DNA of 64,000 nucleotides from Gracilimonas sp. (GCF_014762685.1 NZ_JABURM010000008.1:62001-126000); one strand, 5' to 3'. Numbered from the stretch's first letter, positions 8,773 to 17,773 are shown. The notes: generated by a model not told the origin, from the sequence alone. Numbers and translations are program-made.

Positions 8773-10143
8773 ATGTCAAAATTTATCAAAACGATGCTGC
8801 TCATCGGTACGCTCGTGCTTGCTGCGGGTTGCGCTAGCGAACGAACGGTACTTCAAACACCATCTAAAAGCACGCTTATAGAACATGAATCCGAGGACTA
8901 TTCTTCTCAGATTCTAAACAGAAATTCAAACTCTTCGGCCAATTCGATTACTATTGGCGACACGCTGAGCTATCGAACGGCACTGGCTAAAACGCTCCTC
9001 GAAAACCCCGGTCTGCAAAGTTATGCCTGGCAAGTTCGGGTTAAGGAAGCCGAGCGCATTCAAGCTGCTTTGTTGCCCAATCCGGAACTGGAAGCCGAAA
9101 TGGAAAACTTTGGAGGAACCGGCCCTTTTGAAGGCTATGATTCCAGGGAAACCACAATAAGGCTCAGCCAAAAAGTTCTCTTAGGGGCTGATCGGATGAA
9201 ACGAAAACGACTGGCCGGTTTAACCACTGAGCTCGCCGGGTGGGATTACGAAACCCAGCGTTTAAATACGCTCACCGGACTCACACAAGCTTATACGTCC
9301 GCTTTGGAAGCCCAACTGCAATGGGAGCAACAAAAAGAGTTATTAGATGTTGCCCGACAATTTTATGAAAGCGTGTCGGCGCAAGTCGAAGCCGGAAAAG
9401 TTTCAAAACTGGAGCAGACCAAAGCCCAGGTTGAACTCTCTCGTGCACGCATAGATCTGGAAAACAGGCGCAATGCGATGCAATCCGCTTTTACCACACT
9501 GGCTTCATTTTGGGGAAGTGATCAGGTTTCGTTTATGGCATTAGAGGGTAAATTGGAGATGCCTGAGTCTATTCCAAATTATCAATCAGTGGCCGAATTT
9601 ATTGAACGAAACCCGGATGTAGCCCGCTGGTCAACCGAAATTCAGCAACGGGAAGCTTCCCTTTCGTATGAGCGATCCAAAGCCATTCCTGATATAAAAA
9701 TCAGCGGCGGGTATCGCTGGATGGAAGATCTTGGAGCCGAAGCTGCTTTAGTAGGTGTCTCCATACCTCTTCCATTTTTTGACCGGAACCAGGGGAATGT
9801 AAAGGCAGCTCGCTATGAGCTCAACCGTGCAGAAACGTTGCGGGAGTCTGCCAGAATTGAGGTGCAAAAAGCCCTTCAAAATAGCTATAACAAGTTACAG
9901 GCTGCTTTATATGAGGCCGAGCAACTTCAAGCTGAAGTCTTACCCGGAGCCCAAACAGCCTATGAAGCTGCCCAAATCGGCTACCGGCAGGGAAAGTTTG
10001 ATTTCCTGGAAGTTCTGGATGCCCAGCGAACTTTATTTACCAGCCGGACCCGCTACGTACAAGCGCTGGCTGAACTGAACCGTGCCATTGCACATGTAGA
10101 GCGACTGATAGGCACGCCCTTGAATGAAATTTCTACTAACTAA
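8773..10143 (+). CDS. TolC-family outer-membrane efflux lipoprotein (CusC/CzcC-like)
   Basis: A 456-residue outer-membrane channel subunit with a lipoprotein signal (lipobox LAAGC). Two outer-membrane efflux repeats are visible as long coiled-coil helices (AKTLLENPGLQSYAWQV; QVELSRARIDLENRRNAM; then a second set ending in LDAQRTLFTSRTRYVQAL). It would form the trimeric exit duct of a tripartite heavy-metal pump. The adaptor starts 13 bp downstream and the RND pump follows it. Family assignment is firm; the metal is not determined. Confidence 0.92.
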   Translation: MSKFIKTMLLIGTLVLAAGCASERTVLQTPSKSTLIEHESEDYSSQILNRNSNSSANSITIGDTLSYRTALAKTLLENPGLQSYAWQVRVKEAERIQAALLPNPELEAEMENFGGTGPFEGYDSRETTIRLSQKVLLGADRMKRKRLAGLTTELAGWDYETQRLNTLTGLTQAYTSALEAQLQWEQQKELLDVARQFYESVSAQVEAGKVSKLEQTKAQVELSRARIDLENRRNAMQSAFTTLASFWGSDQVSFMALEGKLEMPESIPNYQSVAEFIERNPDVARWSTEIQQREASLSYERSKAIPDIKISGGYRWMEDLGAEAALVGVSIPLPFFDRNQGNVKAARYELNRAETLRESARIEVQKALQNSYNKLQAALYEAEQLQAEVLPGAQTAYEAAQIGYRQGKFDFLEVLDAQRTLFTSRTRYVQALAELNRAIAHVERLIGTPLNEISTN

Positions 10144-10156
10144 TTATTTGAACCCC

Positions 10157-11437
10157 ATGAAACAGAGATTAAAAACAATGAAGATCATTAACGTATTACT
10201 TCCGATGTGGATGTTGCTTTTGAGTGGAGTCGTCATAAGCGGCTGTAGTTCTCAAAATGAATCCACTCCTCAAACAGAAAACCATGCCACCGCTTCTGAA
10301 CACGGCTCAGACGAAGCCCAACATACGGAGGCAGAAGGCGAGCAATCGGCAGAAGAAGGTGAGCATTCCGGTGAAGTCCATTTATCACAGGAGCAATTAG
10401 CTTCTCTAAATATCAACGTAAATACCCTGAAAGCCGGAAGTGCAAGCTCCATAATTCAACGGCCTGCCAGTGTGATGTATGATATGGATCGCATTGCAAA
10501 AGTGGGCCCAAGAATTGAGGCCAAAGTGGTTAAAGTGCTTAAAGATTTGGGTGACTACGTGGAAGAAGGCGAGCCCATTGCACAAATGAGCAGCGTTGGA
10601 CTTGGTAAGATCAAAGCCGATTACATTCGCCTCAGAGCGGCCATGAAGAAAGAGGAAGCCCACTTTAAGCGTGAGCAAAATTTGTATGACCAGGATATCT
10701 CCAGTCAGGCTGAGCTGTTGCAGGCCGAATTGGAATATGAACAAGCGAAAGCAGAGCTTGATGCCGCCTCTGAAGCGTTGCGTTTATACGGATTATCCCA
10801 TAATGATATCCAAAATATTAAGGCCGGAAGTGAGATTCCGCTTTCTTATTTTTACCTGAGCAGTCCCTTGAGTGGTACCATTCAGGAGCGAGACCTTTCT
10901 CCCGGACAGACTATCAGCCCCAGTGAAACGCCGGTTCATGTAGCCGACTTGTCTAAGGTTTGGGTGATGATAGACGGATATGAGCAAGATATTCGCTATC
11001 TGGAAACCGGACAGGGTGTTGAGCTTTCCATACGAAGCATTCCTGGAACCACCTTTGAGGGAACGACCGACTGGATCTCGTACGAGCTGGAAAAAGAAAC
11101 CCGAACCATGCCCGTACGTGCGCTTTTTGATAATCCTGAAGGCCAGCTCCGTGCCGGTATGTTTGGTACTGCTCGCATCTACACCAATTCAAAGGAAACC
11201 GCTGCCCTCATTCCGGTGGACGCCGTTCAACAAATCGAAGGCACCGACCGTGTATTTGTGCCTGGTGAAGAGCCTGGAAGTTTTCGTCCGGTTGCCGTTA
11301 CGCTTGGAAATGAACGAGACGGTTTTGTTGAGGTGATCTCTGGCTTAGAACCGGGACAAACAGCTGTTGTTTCCGGGGCATTTGACCTGAAATCAGCCTT
11401 AACCGCCGCAACCCGGAGTGCATCTCATGGCCACTAA
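10157..11437 (+). CDS. RND efflux periplasmic adaptor lipoprotein (CusB/CzcB-like)
   Basis: A 426-residue membrane-fusion protein. The ATG at 10157 follows the tolC-like stop and gives a lipoprotein signal (lipobox VISGC); the ATG at 10124 would overlap the upstream gene. After a His/Glu-rich linker (about 30-75) come the barrel-sandwich halves (KVLKDLGDYVEEGEPIAQM; then SPLSGTIQERDLSPGQTI), an alpha-hairpin (RAAMKKEEAHFKREQNLY onward) and a C-terminal beta domain (GLEPGQTAVVSGAFDLKS). It lacks the DUF3347 module of the adaptor at the left edge. It bridges the lipoprotein channel upstream and the pump at 11481. Confidence 0.92.
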   Translation: MKQRLKTMKIINVLLPMWMLLLSGVVISGCSSQNESTPQTENHATASEHGSDEAQHTEAEGEQSAEEGEHSGEVHLSQEQLASLNINVNTLKAGSASSIIQRPASVMYDMDRIAKVGPRIEAKVVKVLKDLGDYVEEGEPIAQMSSVGLGKIKADYIRLRAAMKKEEAHFKREQNLYDQDISSQAELLQAELEYEQAKAELDAASEALRLYGLSHNDIQNIKAGSEIPLSYFYLSSPLSGTIQERDLSPGQTISPSETPVHVADLSKVWVMIDGYEQDIRYLETGQGVELSIRSIPGTTFEGTTDWISYELEKETRTMPVRALFDNPEGQLRAGMFGTARIYTNSKETAALIPVDAVQQIEGTDRVFVPGEEPGSFRPVAVTLGNERDGFVEVISGLEPGQTAVVSGAFDLKSALTAATRSASHGH

Positions 11438-11480
11438 TGCAGATTGGATCAATAAAATTATCACCCTGAATATTTGACCT

Positions 11481-14400
11481 ATGCTTGAACAAATTATTGA
11501 TAAAGTATTAAAAAACCGGCTGACCATCTTTATTTTGGTAGCCGCAGTAGCGCTCTATGGCTATTTTTCCTTTCGGGATGTACCCATCGATTCTTTTCCC
11601 GATGTATCCCCCCCGCTGGTACAGGTATTTACTTCCAGTCCCGGACTATCTCCGGTAGATGTGGAAACGCAGATCAGTTACCCCATCGAGATCTCCATGT
11701 ATGGATTGCCGAAGCTGGACCGGGTGCAGAGTACCTCCATTTTCGGCCTTTCCAGAGTGAATGTTTACTTTGAGGAAGGAACCGACATTTACTTTGCCCG
11801 GCGATTGGTAAACGAGCGATTGGCGCAGGCCAAAAGTGAAATCCCGGACGGACTCGGTGAGCCCCAACTTGGCCCCATCACCACCGGCCTTGGAACGGTA
11901 TTGATGTATGAGGTCAAGAATAAAGAAGGCTACGATCACTCCCTGATGGATATCCGTACCGCTCAGGACTGGATCGTAAAACCGCAGCTGCGAACAGTAC
12001 CCGGCGTAACCGGCGTACTGTCGATTGGTGGGGATGTTCGCCAATTTCAGGTCAAGGCCGATATGAATGCCCTGGTATCCCGAGGACTTACCCTGGAAGA
12101 TCTCGAAGGGGCCCTCAACAAAAACAACCGTACGGTGGGCGCTTCCTTTCTGGAACGCGGAGGGGAAGAATACCTGGTGCGGGGTTATGGCTGGATTCAA
12201 CCTGACGAAGAAGGTATCAACGATATCGAGAATATTATCGTATCCAACGAAAATGGCACTCCGGTGTATGTGAAAGATGTAGCCGAGGTGGAATTTGGCT
12301 CCGAAATCAAGCGGGGAACCCTGGTTGCCAACGGGGAAGAATCGGTGGGTGGTTTTGTGTTGAAACTCATCGGAACCAACACACAGGACTTGCTGGCCGA
12401 AATGGATAATAAAGTGGATGCCATTAATAGCGCCCTCCCCGAGGGTATGATTATGGAAACCTTCTATTCTCAAGGTGAACTGGTGGAAAAAGCGGTGGGT
12501 ACCGTTACCAATGCCCTGTACATCGGGGCCATTCTGGTGCTCATTGTGCTGTACTTTTTTATGGGAGATATCCGGTCCACGCTGATCATTATTTCCACAG
12601 TTCCTATCGCTTTTTTGATTGCATTCATTGGGATGAAATGGCTGGGCATATCGGCCAACCTGATGAGTCTTGGCGGATTGGCAATCAGTATCGGGATGAT
12701 CGGCGACAGTGCTACGGTTATTGTAGAAAATACATACAGGCTGCTTGAGGAGCGGAAAGAAGGGAATGTGTCGCTTACACGGATTGTGAGTGAGGCAGCG
12801 CGTGAAGTAATACGACCAGTATTTTTCGCCACCAGCATTATCATCATAGTATTTCTGCCACTCTTCTCGCTTGAAGGTGTGGAAGGAAAGATGTTCAAAC
12901 CGCTGGCTTATACCATTACCTTTGCGCTGTTCGGAGCCATCTTTTTAGCGCTGACGTACATTCCTATTATCTCCAGCTTCATCCTTCCCGAAAAAGGCAT
13001 GGACAAGGAACCCTGGTTGGTACGTACGCTCAAAAAATGGAGTGAACCGTTGATCGAGAAGACCTCCAAATATCCTAAAATGGTATTTGGTGCCGCTCTT
13101 GTTCTCTTTGCCGGAAGCATGGCCATCTTTCCGTTTTTGGGCACCGAGTTTCAACCTACTTTACGTGAGGGCACCTACGCCGTTCGTTCGGTATTACCAC
13201 CGGGGGCCAATCTTCCAACCACTACCGAATACTCCAAGCGGCTTCAGGAATCGATGCTAACCTTTCCTGAAGTAGAAAGCGTCTATTCGCGTGTTGGTCG
13301 CGCCGAAGTGGGTGGAGATCCCGAGCCGGTGAACGTGGTCTTCAACGTAGTAAACCTCAAACCTTTGGACGCTTGGGAATGGGGACGTGATTACGAAGAA
13401 CTTCAGACCGCAATGGCCGAAAAATTGTCGGAGGATCTGCCCGGAGTTTCTTCCAACTTCTCCCAACCTATTCAGCTTCGTACTGATGAGCTGCTAAGCG
13501 GCGTTCGGGCCCAAGTGGTTGTGAGTTTATATGGCGATGATCTGGACGTTCTGGCTGAAAAAGCAGGTGAAATCCAGGCCATTGCTGAAGGTGTGGAAGG
13601 AGCTGTAGATGTCCGCGCCCAGCAACAAGGCGGCAAACCGCAAATCCTGGTTCGTCCGGATCGTGAGCAGTTGGCTCGGTTGGGAATTAGCATGGATGAC
13701 TTCCTTAACACCGTAGAAACCGGGATCGGTGGATCGGTAGCCGGGCAAGTCTTCGAAGGCATCCGACGCTTCGATATCTTTGTTCGCCTACAGGAATCTC
13801 AGCGAACCCACATTGACCAAGTTCGCGATCTTCCCATCCGTACGGCTAAAGGAGCATTGGTTCCGCTGTCACAAATAGCCGATGCGGAAGTCTTTACCGG
13901 ACCAAAGCAGATCTCCCGAAATAAAGCCAGTCGCCGAACCTATGTGCAGCTTAATGTGCGAGGACGAGACATGGGAAGCGTGGTCAGTGAAATTCAGCAA
14001 AAGGTGGCTGAGCAGGTCGAACTACCTGCTGGATATTTCACCGAATACGGCGGACAGTTTGAAAATCAACAGCGGGCGATGGCGCGGTTGTATGTAGTGG
14101 TTCCGATTACGCTGGGACTCATCTTCTTCATGTTGTTTTCCACCTTCAGTAGCTGGAAATACGCTGTGCTCATCTTTCTGAATATTCCCTTTGCCACTAT
14201 CGGGGGTATTGTGGCGCTTTGGGTTTCCGGTCTTTATTTGTCCGTGCCGGCAGCCGTAGGTTTTATCGCCATCTTTGGTATCGCGGTACTCAATGGCGTG
14301 GTGCTGGTGTCCTACATCAACCAATTGCGGGAAGAAGGTCTTGAGACCCATAAGGCGGTTGTGGAAGCAGCGCTGTTACGTTTGCGGCCGGTACTAATGA

Positions 14401-14585
14401 CGGCCTTAACCACCGGACTCGGACTCATTCCACTGCTACTGGCAAACGATATCGGCTCGAATGTCCAGCGACCGTTGGCAGCCGTGGTAGTTGGTGGTCT
14501 GGTAACCTCGACCCTGCTAACATTGGTAGTACTGCCCACCATCTACAAGTGGTTCGCTGAACCGGTAGAACACGTTGAACTGTAA
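11481..14585 (+). CDS. Heavy-metal RND efflux pump (CusA/CzcA family)
   Basis: A 1034-residue inner-membrane proton/metal antiporter with the two-fold RND layout: a TM helix near residue 15, a large periplasmic loop, TM2-6 (about 340-500), a second loop and TM7-12. The TM4 motif has the proton-relay Asp409 in GMIGDSATVIVEN, aligning with Asp405 of CusA. Typical phrases are VPIDSFPDVSPPLVQV at the N-terminus and GIAVLNGVVLVSYINQL in TM10. The operon is tolC-like, adaptor, pump, then a hairpin and a PII-like gene. TM4 looks more CusA-like than CzcA-like, but the metal cannot be set from sequence alone. Confidence 0.93.
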   Translation: MLEQIIDKVLKNRLTIFILVAAVALYGYFSFRDVPIDSFPDVSPPLVQVFTSSPGLSPVDVETQISYPIEISMYGLPKLDRVQSTSIFGLSRVNVYFEEGTDIYFARRLVNERLAQAKSEIPDGLGEPQLGPITTGLGTVLMYEVKNKEGYDHSLMDIRTAQDWIVKPQLRTVPGVTGVLSIGGDVRQFQVKADMNALVSRGLTLEDLEGALNKNNRTVGASFLERGGEEYLVRGYGWIQPDEEGINDIENIIVSNENGTPVYVKDVAEVEFGSEIKRGTLVANGEESVGGFVLKLIGTNTQDLLAEMDNKVDAINSALPEGMIMETFYSQGELVEKAVGTVTNALYIGAILVLIVLYFFMGDIRSTLIIISTVPIAFLIAFIGMKWLGISANLMSLGGLAISIGMIGDSATVIVENTYRLLEERKEGNVSLTRIVSEAAREVIRPVFFATSIIIIVFLPLFSLEGVEGKMFKPLAYTITFALFGAIFLALTYIPIISSFILPEKGMDKEPWLVRTLKKWSEPLIEKTSKYPKMVFGAALVLFAGSMAIFPFLGTEFQPTLREGTYAVRSVLPPGANLPTTTEYSKRLQESMLTFPEVESVYSRVGRAEVGGDPEPVNVVFNVVNLKPLDAWEWGRDYEELQTAMAEKLSEDLPGVSSNFSQPIQLRTDELLSGVRAQVVVSLYGDDLDVLAEKAGEIQAIAEGVEGAVDVRAQQQGGKPQILVRPDREQLARLGISMDDFLNTVETGIGGSVAGQVFEGIRRFDIFVRLQESQRTHIDQVRDLPIRTAKGALVPLSQIADAEVFTGPKQISRNKASRRTYVQLNVRGRDMGSVVSEIQQKVAEQVELPAGYFTEYGGQFENQQRAMARLYVVVPITLGLIFFMLFSTFSSWKYAVLIFLNIPFATIGGIVALWVSGLYLSVPAAVGFIAIFGIAVLNGVVLVSYINQLREEGLETHKAVVEAALLRLRPVLMTALTTGLGLIPLLLANDIGSNVQRPLAAVVVGGLVTSTLLTLVVLPTIYKWFAEPVEHVEL

Positions 14586-14597
14586 TTTTCAAAATGT

Positions 14598-14626
14598 ACC
14601 TGTCCGGATTTAATAACCGGACAGGT
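14598..14626 (+). terminator. Strong hairpin between RND pump and PII-like gene
   Basis: A perfect 10-bp inverted repeat (ACCTGTCCGG / CCGGACAGGT) with a 9-nt loop sits 12 bp after the pump stop and 23 bp before the PII-like start. No long T-run follows, so it may be an RNA-processing or partial termination point that sets different levels for the pump and PII-like protein. Confidence 0.6.
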
Positions 14627-14649
14627 CTTAATTCAAAACACCTGATACT

Positions 14650-14970
14650 ATGAAAGAGATTAAAGCATTTATTCGTACCAACATGATTGATTACGTCATT
14701 GATGGCCTTGAAGCCTTACCAGAACCGCCTGGTATAACCTTATCGGATGTGCGGGGATGGGGGCACGTTAAAGCCAAAGATAAAGCACGGCTCACCAACC
14801 GTATAAAACTGGAAACCGTTGTTCCCGATGAACGGGTTGCTGAAATTATTGATACGATCATCCAAAAAGGGAAAACGGGGAATTCGGGTGATGGTAAAAT
14901 CTTTGTATCCGAAGTAGATAAAGCTATAAGAATTCGAACTGGGGAAATCGACGATGAAGTGATTCGATAG
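14650..14970 (+). CDS. PII-like signalling protein (second copy)
   Basis: A 106-residue PII-fold protein with the start KEIKAFIRTNMIDYVIDGL and C-terminal signature GKTGNSGDGKIFV followed by AIRIRTGE. The T-loop region (DVRGWGHVKAKDKARL) differs from those of the copies at 839 and 31090 and lacks the GlnB uridylylation Tyr context. It lies behind the RND pump across a hairpin. Three diverged copies, each beside an RND system, suggest each partners its own pump. Nucleotide binding is likely from the conserved GDG; metal sensing is inferred. Confidence 0.88.
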   Translation: MKEIKAFIRTNMIDYVIDGLEALPEPPGITLSDVRGWGHVKAKDKARLTNRIKLETVVPDERVAEIIDTIIQKGKTGNSGDGKIFVSEVDKAIRIRTGEIDDEVIR

Positions 14971-15117
14971 GCTAAGATTACATCACTTTATACCCCGAGA
15001 TTGCTGCCATTTGACCGTGGCAGTAGTCATCTGAAATTATATTCGTGATAACAATGAACTGCGATTTGAAATGCACCGCTTAATTGTTGTTACAACAGCA
15101 ACTTTTTAAACATAACT

Positions 15118-15690
15118 ATGACCATGGAAGAACAAATTTTTCGTATAAAAAATATGGTGTGTGAACATTGCGGAGAAGTACTGGAGAGTAAATTAAATGA
15201 AGCTGGTTTTGTAGTAGAATCAATGAGGTTGGGTGCTATAAAGCTCCAAGAACCGGTGAACCGGCTACAGTTTATCAAACTAACAAATATTGTTCATCAA
15301 AATGGATTTGAAATTATAAGTGATAAAAGCAGTCAGTTGGTGGAACAAATCAAACATCTGATTCTTGAGATCATTTATGGCCGGAATAAACTGGAGGGTA
15401 ATCTGTCGGAGTATATAGTGGAGAACATTCACAAAGACTATCAACATCTTAGCAGACTGTTTTCCAGTGTAGAGGGAAAATCTATAGAACGATACTTTAT
15501 TTTACAGAAGATTGAGCGATCTAAAGAATTGATTGTTTATGGAGAGCAAAATTTAAGTGAGATTGCTTTCGAGCTTGGTTATAGCAGTCAACAGCACTTC
15601 TCTCGTCAATTCAAAAAGGAAACAGGACTATCACCATCTCATTTCAAAGAAATTAAAGAACAAAAAAGAACTTCCATTGATCGCTTGTAA
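15118..15690 (+). CDS. AraC-family regulator with N-terminal HMA-like metal-binding domain
   Basis: A 190-residue fusion. Residues 1-70 look like a heavy-metal-associated domain with the CxxC site at C15-C18 (KNMVCEHCGEVLE). Residues about 95-185 are the double helix-turn-helix of AraC/XylS regulators (IERSKELIVYGEQNLSEIAF, then YSSQQHFSRQFKKETGLSPSHFK). Soft-metal binding to the HMA domain would control DNA binding. It is monocistronic, between the RND/PII operon and the DUF2231/CDF genes. Its last 79 bp and 28 bp of downstream DNA recur at 17633-17739. It is the best candidate regulator for the TGCAAGA-type elements nearby. Confidence 0.87.
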   Translation: MTMEEQIFRIKNMVCEHCGEVLESKLNEAGFVVESMRLGAIKLQEPVNRLQFIKLTNIVHQNGFEIISDKSSQLVEQIKHLILEIIYGRNKLEGNLSEYIVENIHKDYQHLSRLFSSVEGKSIERYFILQKIERSKELIVYGEQNLSEIAFELGYSSQQHFSRQFKKETGLSPSHFKEIKEQKRTSIDRL

Positions 15691-15718
15691 CATAAAATTG
15701 CATATAGATATCATATAT
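15612..15718 (+). repeat. 107-bp direct repeat, left copy (3' end of the AraC gene)
   Basis: This segment covers the last 79 bp of the HMA-AraC gene and 28 bp of downstream DNA. It matches 17633-17739 in the same orientation with two mismatches that I can see (offset 2021 bp). The repeats bracket a DUF5666-like lipoprotein, a DUF2231 protein and a CDF transporter. Confidence 0.9.
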
Positions 15719-15753
15719 GCATAAGATTTCAAAGGAGGAAATGGATACTATTG
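15717..15753 (+). promoter_or_regulatory. Candidate metal-responsive promoter element (copy A)
   Basis: The sequence GCATAAGATTTC, then GGAGGAAATGG and TACTATTG, parallels the copy at 17740 downstream of the second direct repeat and the elements at 19719 and 8135. TACTATTG resembles the Bacteroidota -7 box. It would drive the lipoprotein-DUF2231-CDF genes starting at 15849. Confidence 0.35.
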
Positions 15754-15848
15754 AACAAAGATGCCAGATGAATGATAAAAACAAGAAAATCATTTAGCTT
15801 ATACTGGTTATAAACCATCATTAAATCTTTAAAATGAACTTTATAACG

Positions 15849-16163
15849 ATGAAAAAATACAATTTAATATTATTGTTAGTTGCCCTCACTTTAACACTTT
15901 CTGCCTGCGGTGAAGGTACCGATGTGGTTGAATCTGGCACTTACACAGGAACTATTGCTGAACTCAACGCCGAAGAGACTGAAATATATGTAGAAACCGA
16001 AAACAATAAGCGGCTGGAGCTGTACTTTACGGATTCAACCACACTAACCCGGAATGGGGAAACCGTTCCTTTTAGCACGCTGGAGCAGGGAGATCGGGTA
16101 GAAGTGACCGTGGAAAAGGTGGGGCAACGATTGGAACCCAAAAGCGTTAAACTTCTCGAGTAA
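15849..16163 (+). CDS. Small lipoprotein with DUF5666-like beta-barrel domain
   Basis: A 104-residue protein from the ATG at 15849, chosen because it gives a compact lipoprotein signal (lipobox TLSAC); an ATG at 15834 would add five residues. The mature domain is a small five-stranded barrel (GTIAELNAEETEIYVETEN, then LELYFTDSTTLTRNG and LEQGDRVEVTVEK), like the OB-type DUF5666 fold. It is immediately followed by the DUF2231 gene, whose ATG abuts its stop. Function is unknown; the unit with DUF2231 and CDF genes suggests envelope metal handling. Confidence 0.75.
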   Translation: MKKYNLILLLVALTLTLSACGEGTDVVESGTYTGTIAELNAEETEIYVETENNKRLELYFTDSTTLTRNGETVPFSTLEQGDRVEVTVEKVGQRLEPKSVKLLE

Positions 16164-16670
16164 ATGAGCGAGATTCCGAGTATCTGGCGTACGGAATTGT
16201 GGCACCCAATGATGGTTCATTTCCCGATTGTACTGCTATTGGGTGCCGCCCTGCTGAGAATTATTCACCCCCTTTTTTCTTCAGGGAATGCCCGGTTTAT
16301 CAAGAATATGAGCCGGGTGTCATTATACACCGGCATTTTATCCGTTTGGATTACCATCTATACCGGCACGCTGGCCGATTCCATAGTCACCCGAACCTTG
16401 TGTGACCCGACGGTGCTGGAGGCTCACGAGAATGCTGCCTTTACCGTTGGATACTTTTTTTCCGCTGCCGTACTGTTGGACGTAATCGACTTCATCTCAT
16501 GGAAAAAGCTTGCCATCATTAAAAACAAGTTCAAAGGATGGCTGATAACGTTGCTGCTGGTAGTTGGTAGCCTCTATCTGGGATACACTGCTCACCTCGG
16601 CGCCAGCTTGGTTTATCAGCAAAGTGCTGCCGTTTATCAACCGACTGAGGGGTGTACTGAGTTTGAGTAA
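16164..16670 (+). CDS. DUF2231 family membrane protein
   Basis: A 168-residue membrane protein with the DUF2231 hallmark WHPMMVHFPIVLLLG and about four helices, including the C-terminal TLLLVVGSLYLGYTAHLGASLVYQ. The ATG directly follows the lipoprotein stop and the gene overlaps the CDF start by 8 bp, so the three are translationally coupled. Unlike the protein at 3607 it has no extra C-terminal domain. His residues near the helix ends may bind haem or metal. Function is not established. Confidence 0.8.
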   Translation: MSEIPSIWRTELWHPMMVHFPIVLLLGAALLRIIHPLFSSGNARFIKNMSRVSLYTGILSVWITIYTGTLADSIVTRTLCDPTVLEAHENAAFTVGYFFSAAVLLDVIDFISWKKLAIIKNKFKGWLITLLLVVGSLYLGYTAHLGASLVYQQSAAVYQPTEGCTEFE

Positions 16671-17544
16671 CAATGAGAAACATCCTGCAGAAAAAGGATT
16701 TCGCACCACTTTCCTTGGCATAGCAGTTAGTATTCTGCTTGCGGCAGGGAAAGCTGTCGCCGGTTTCCTGGGAAACTCCTTTGCCCTCATTGCAGATGCC
16801 GTTGAATCGGTAGGCGATATCTTTACGGCCATTGTCATGTATTTGGGGCTTAGAAAGGCTGCCCAGCCACCCGATGAAAACCATCCGTATGGTCACGGTA
16901 AAGCCGAACCCATTGCAGCTGTTGTTGTTGTCCTCGGTCTAACCATTGCCGCTGCGTTTATTGCCATTGAAAGTATTGGAAACCTTACGACTCGACATCA
17001 CCCACCGGCATGGTGGACGCTTATTGTCCTTGCCGGGGTCATTATTATTAAAGAAACGCTTTCTCGATATGTTTCCGATGTTGGCGAATCGGTTGAAAGT
17101 AGTGCCATACAAGCCGATGCTTTTCACCATCGCAGCGATGCCATAACATCCGCTGCCGCTTTTATTGGCATCTCCATCGCCCTCATAGGAGGAGAAGGCT
17201 ACGAGATAGCTGATGACTGGGCAGCCTTGTTTGCTTCAGCAAGTATTCTGTACAACGCCTGGCATATTGGCCGCCCCGCTATTGGTGAACTTATGGATGA
17301 ACAACCCGCCCCAGAGTGGTTGCATGATGTAGAAAAGATTGCCTTATCCCATCCCGAAGTTCAAAGTATAGAAAAAGTTCGCCTGCGCAAACTGGGGTTC
17401 GATATCCTAATGGATTTCCATCTTCGAGTGCCTGCAGATTTATCCGTAGAAGAAGGACATCGCGTATGTCATGAAGTCAAGGACGAGTTGCTGGATTTAC
17501 ATCCTTATCTCAGAGATATTTTGATCCACTTAGAACCGGAATGA
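16663..17544 (+). CDS. Cation diffusion facilitator (CDF) metal exporter
   Basis: A 294-residue CDF transporter exporting divalent metal (Zn, Fe, Co or Cd) by proton exchange. The TTG at 16663 is chosen because it overlaps the upstream gene by 8 bp and starts shortly before TM1; longer frames run into DUF2231 coding sequence. TM2 has ALIADAVESVGDIF, the HPYGHGKAE loop motif is present, and TM5 carries the HHRSD metal site (FHHRSDAITSAAAF). The C-terminal cytoplasmic ferredoxin-like domain is complete (SIEKVRLRKLGFDILMDFH). A FieF/CzcD-like assignment is safe; exact metal is open. Confidence 0.9.
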   Translation: MSNNEKHPAEKGFRTTFLGIAVSILLAAGKAVAGFLGNSFALIADAVESVGDIFTAIVMYLGLRKAAQPPDENHPYGHGKAEPIAAVVVVLGLTIAAAFIAIESIGNLTTRHHPPAWWTLIVLAGVIIIKETLSRYVSDVGESVESSAIQADAFHHRSDAITSAAAFIGISIALIGGEGYEIADDWAALFASASILYNAWHIGRPAIGELMDEQPAPEWLHDVEKIALSHPEVQSIEKVRLRKLGFDILMDFHLRVPADLSVEEGHRVCHEVKDELLDLHPYLRDILIHLEPE

Positions 17545-17632
17545 TATCAGTTTAAATTAAAATTTAGATTTATATCTAAAGACAAAAGGCTCCTGTCTTA
17601 ATCAATGAAATCATTGCCTCTTTGTAGAAATA

Positions 17633-17711
17633 CAAAAAGGAAACAGGACTATCACCATCTCACTTCAAAGAAATTAAAGAACAAAAAAGAACTTCCATTG
17701 ATCGTTTGTAA
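17633..17711 (+). pseudogene. Remnant: last 26 codons of an HMA-AraC regulator gene
   Basis: The right repeat copy still encodes the C-terminal end of the AraC helix-turn-helix in frame (KKETGLSPSHFKEIKEQKR, ending at TAA 17709-17711), but nothing upstream continues the gene. A second regulator gene was therefore probably present before the ORF at 17832 and lost most of its length, or only its 3' end was copied. Confidence 0.7.
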
Positions 17712-17739
17712 CATAAAATTGCATATAGATATCATATAT
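17633..17739 (+). repeat. 107-bp direct repeat, right copy
   Basis: Second copy of the segment at 15612-15718, same orientation, two visible mismatches. It lies in the 287-bp gap after the CDF gene and is followed, like the first copy, by a TGCAAGA-type element. Similarity beyond both ends is weak. Confidence 0.9.
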
Positions 17740-17773
17740 CTGCAAGATTTCTTTGGCGGAAATAGATAGTATG
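17740..17773 (+). promoter_or_regulatory. Candidate metal-responsive promoter element (copy B)
   Basis: CTGCAAGATTTC, then GGCGGAAATAGA and TAGTATGG. It lies after the right direct repeat and 59 bp before the ORF at 17832, and corresponds in layout to the elements at 15717 and 19719. Confidence 0.35.

Noticed and set aside
11646-12473. 275-codon minus-strand frame inside the RND pump gene
   Set aside because: Antisense shadow of a well-conserved pump; composition is random-like and no start signal or domain is visible.
15612-17739. Insertion sequence or composite transposon defined by the direct repeats
   Set aside because: No transposase, terminal inverted repeats or target duplication; the repeat is simply the end of a regulator gene.
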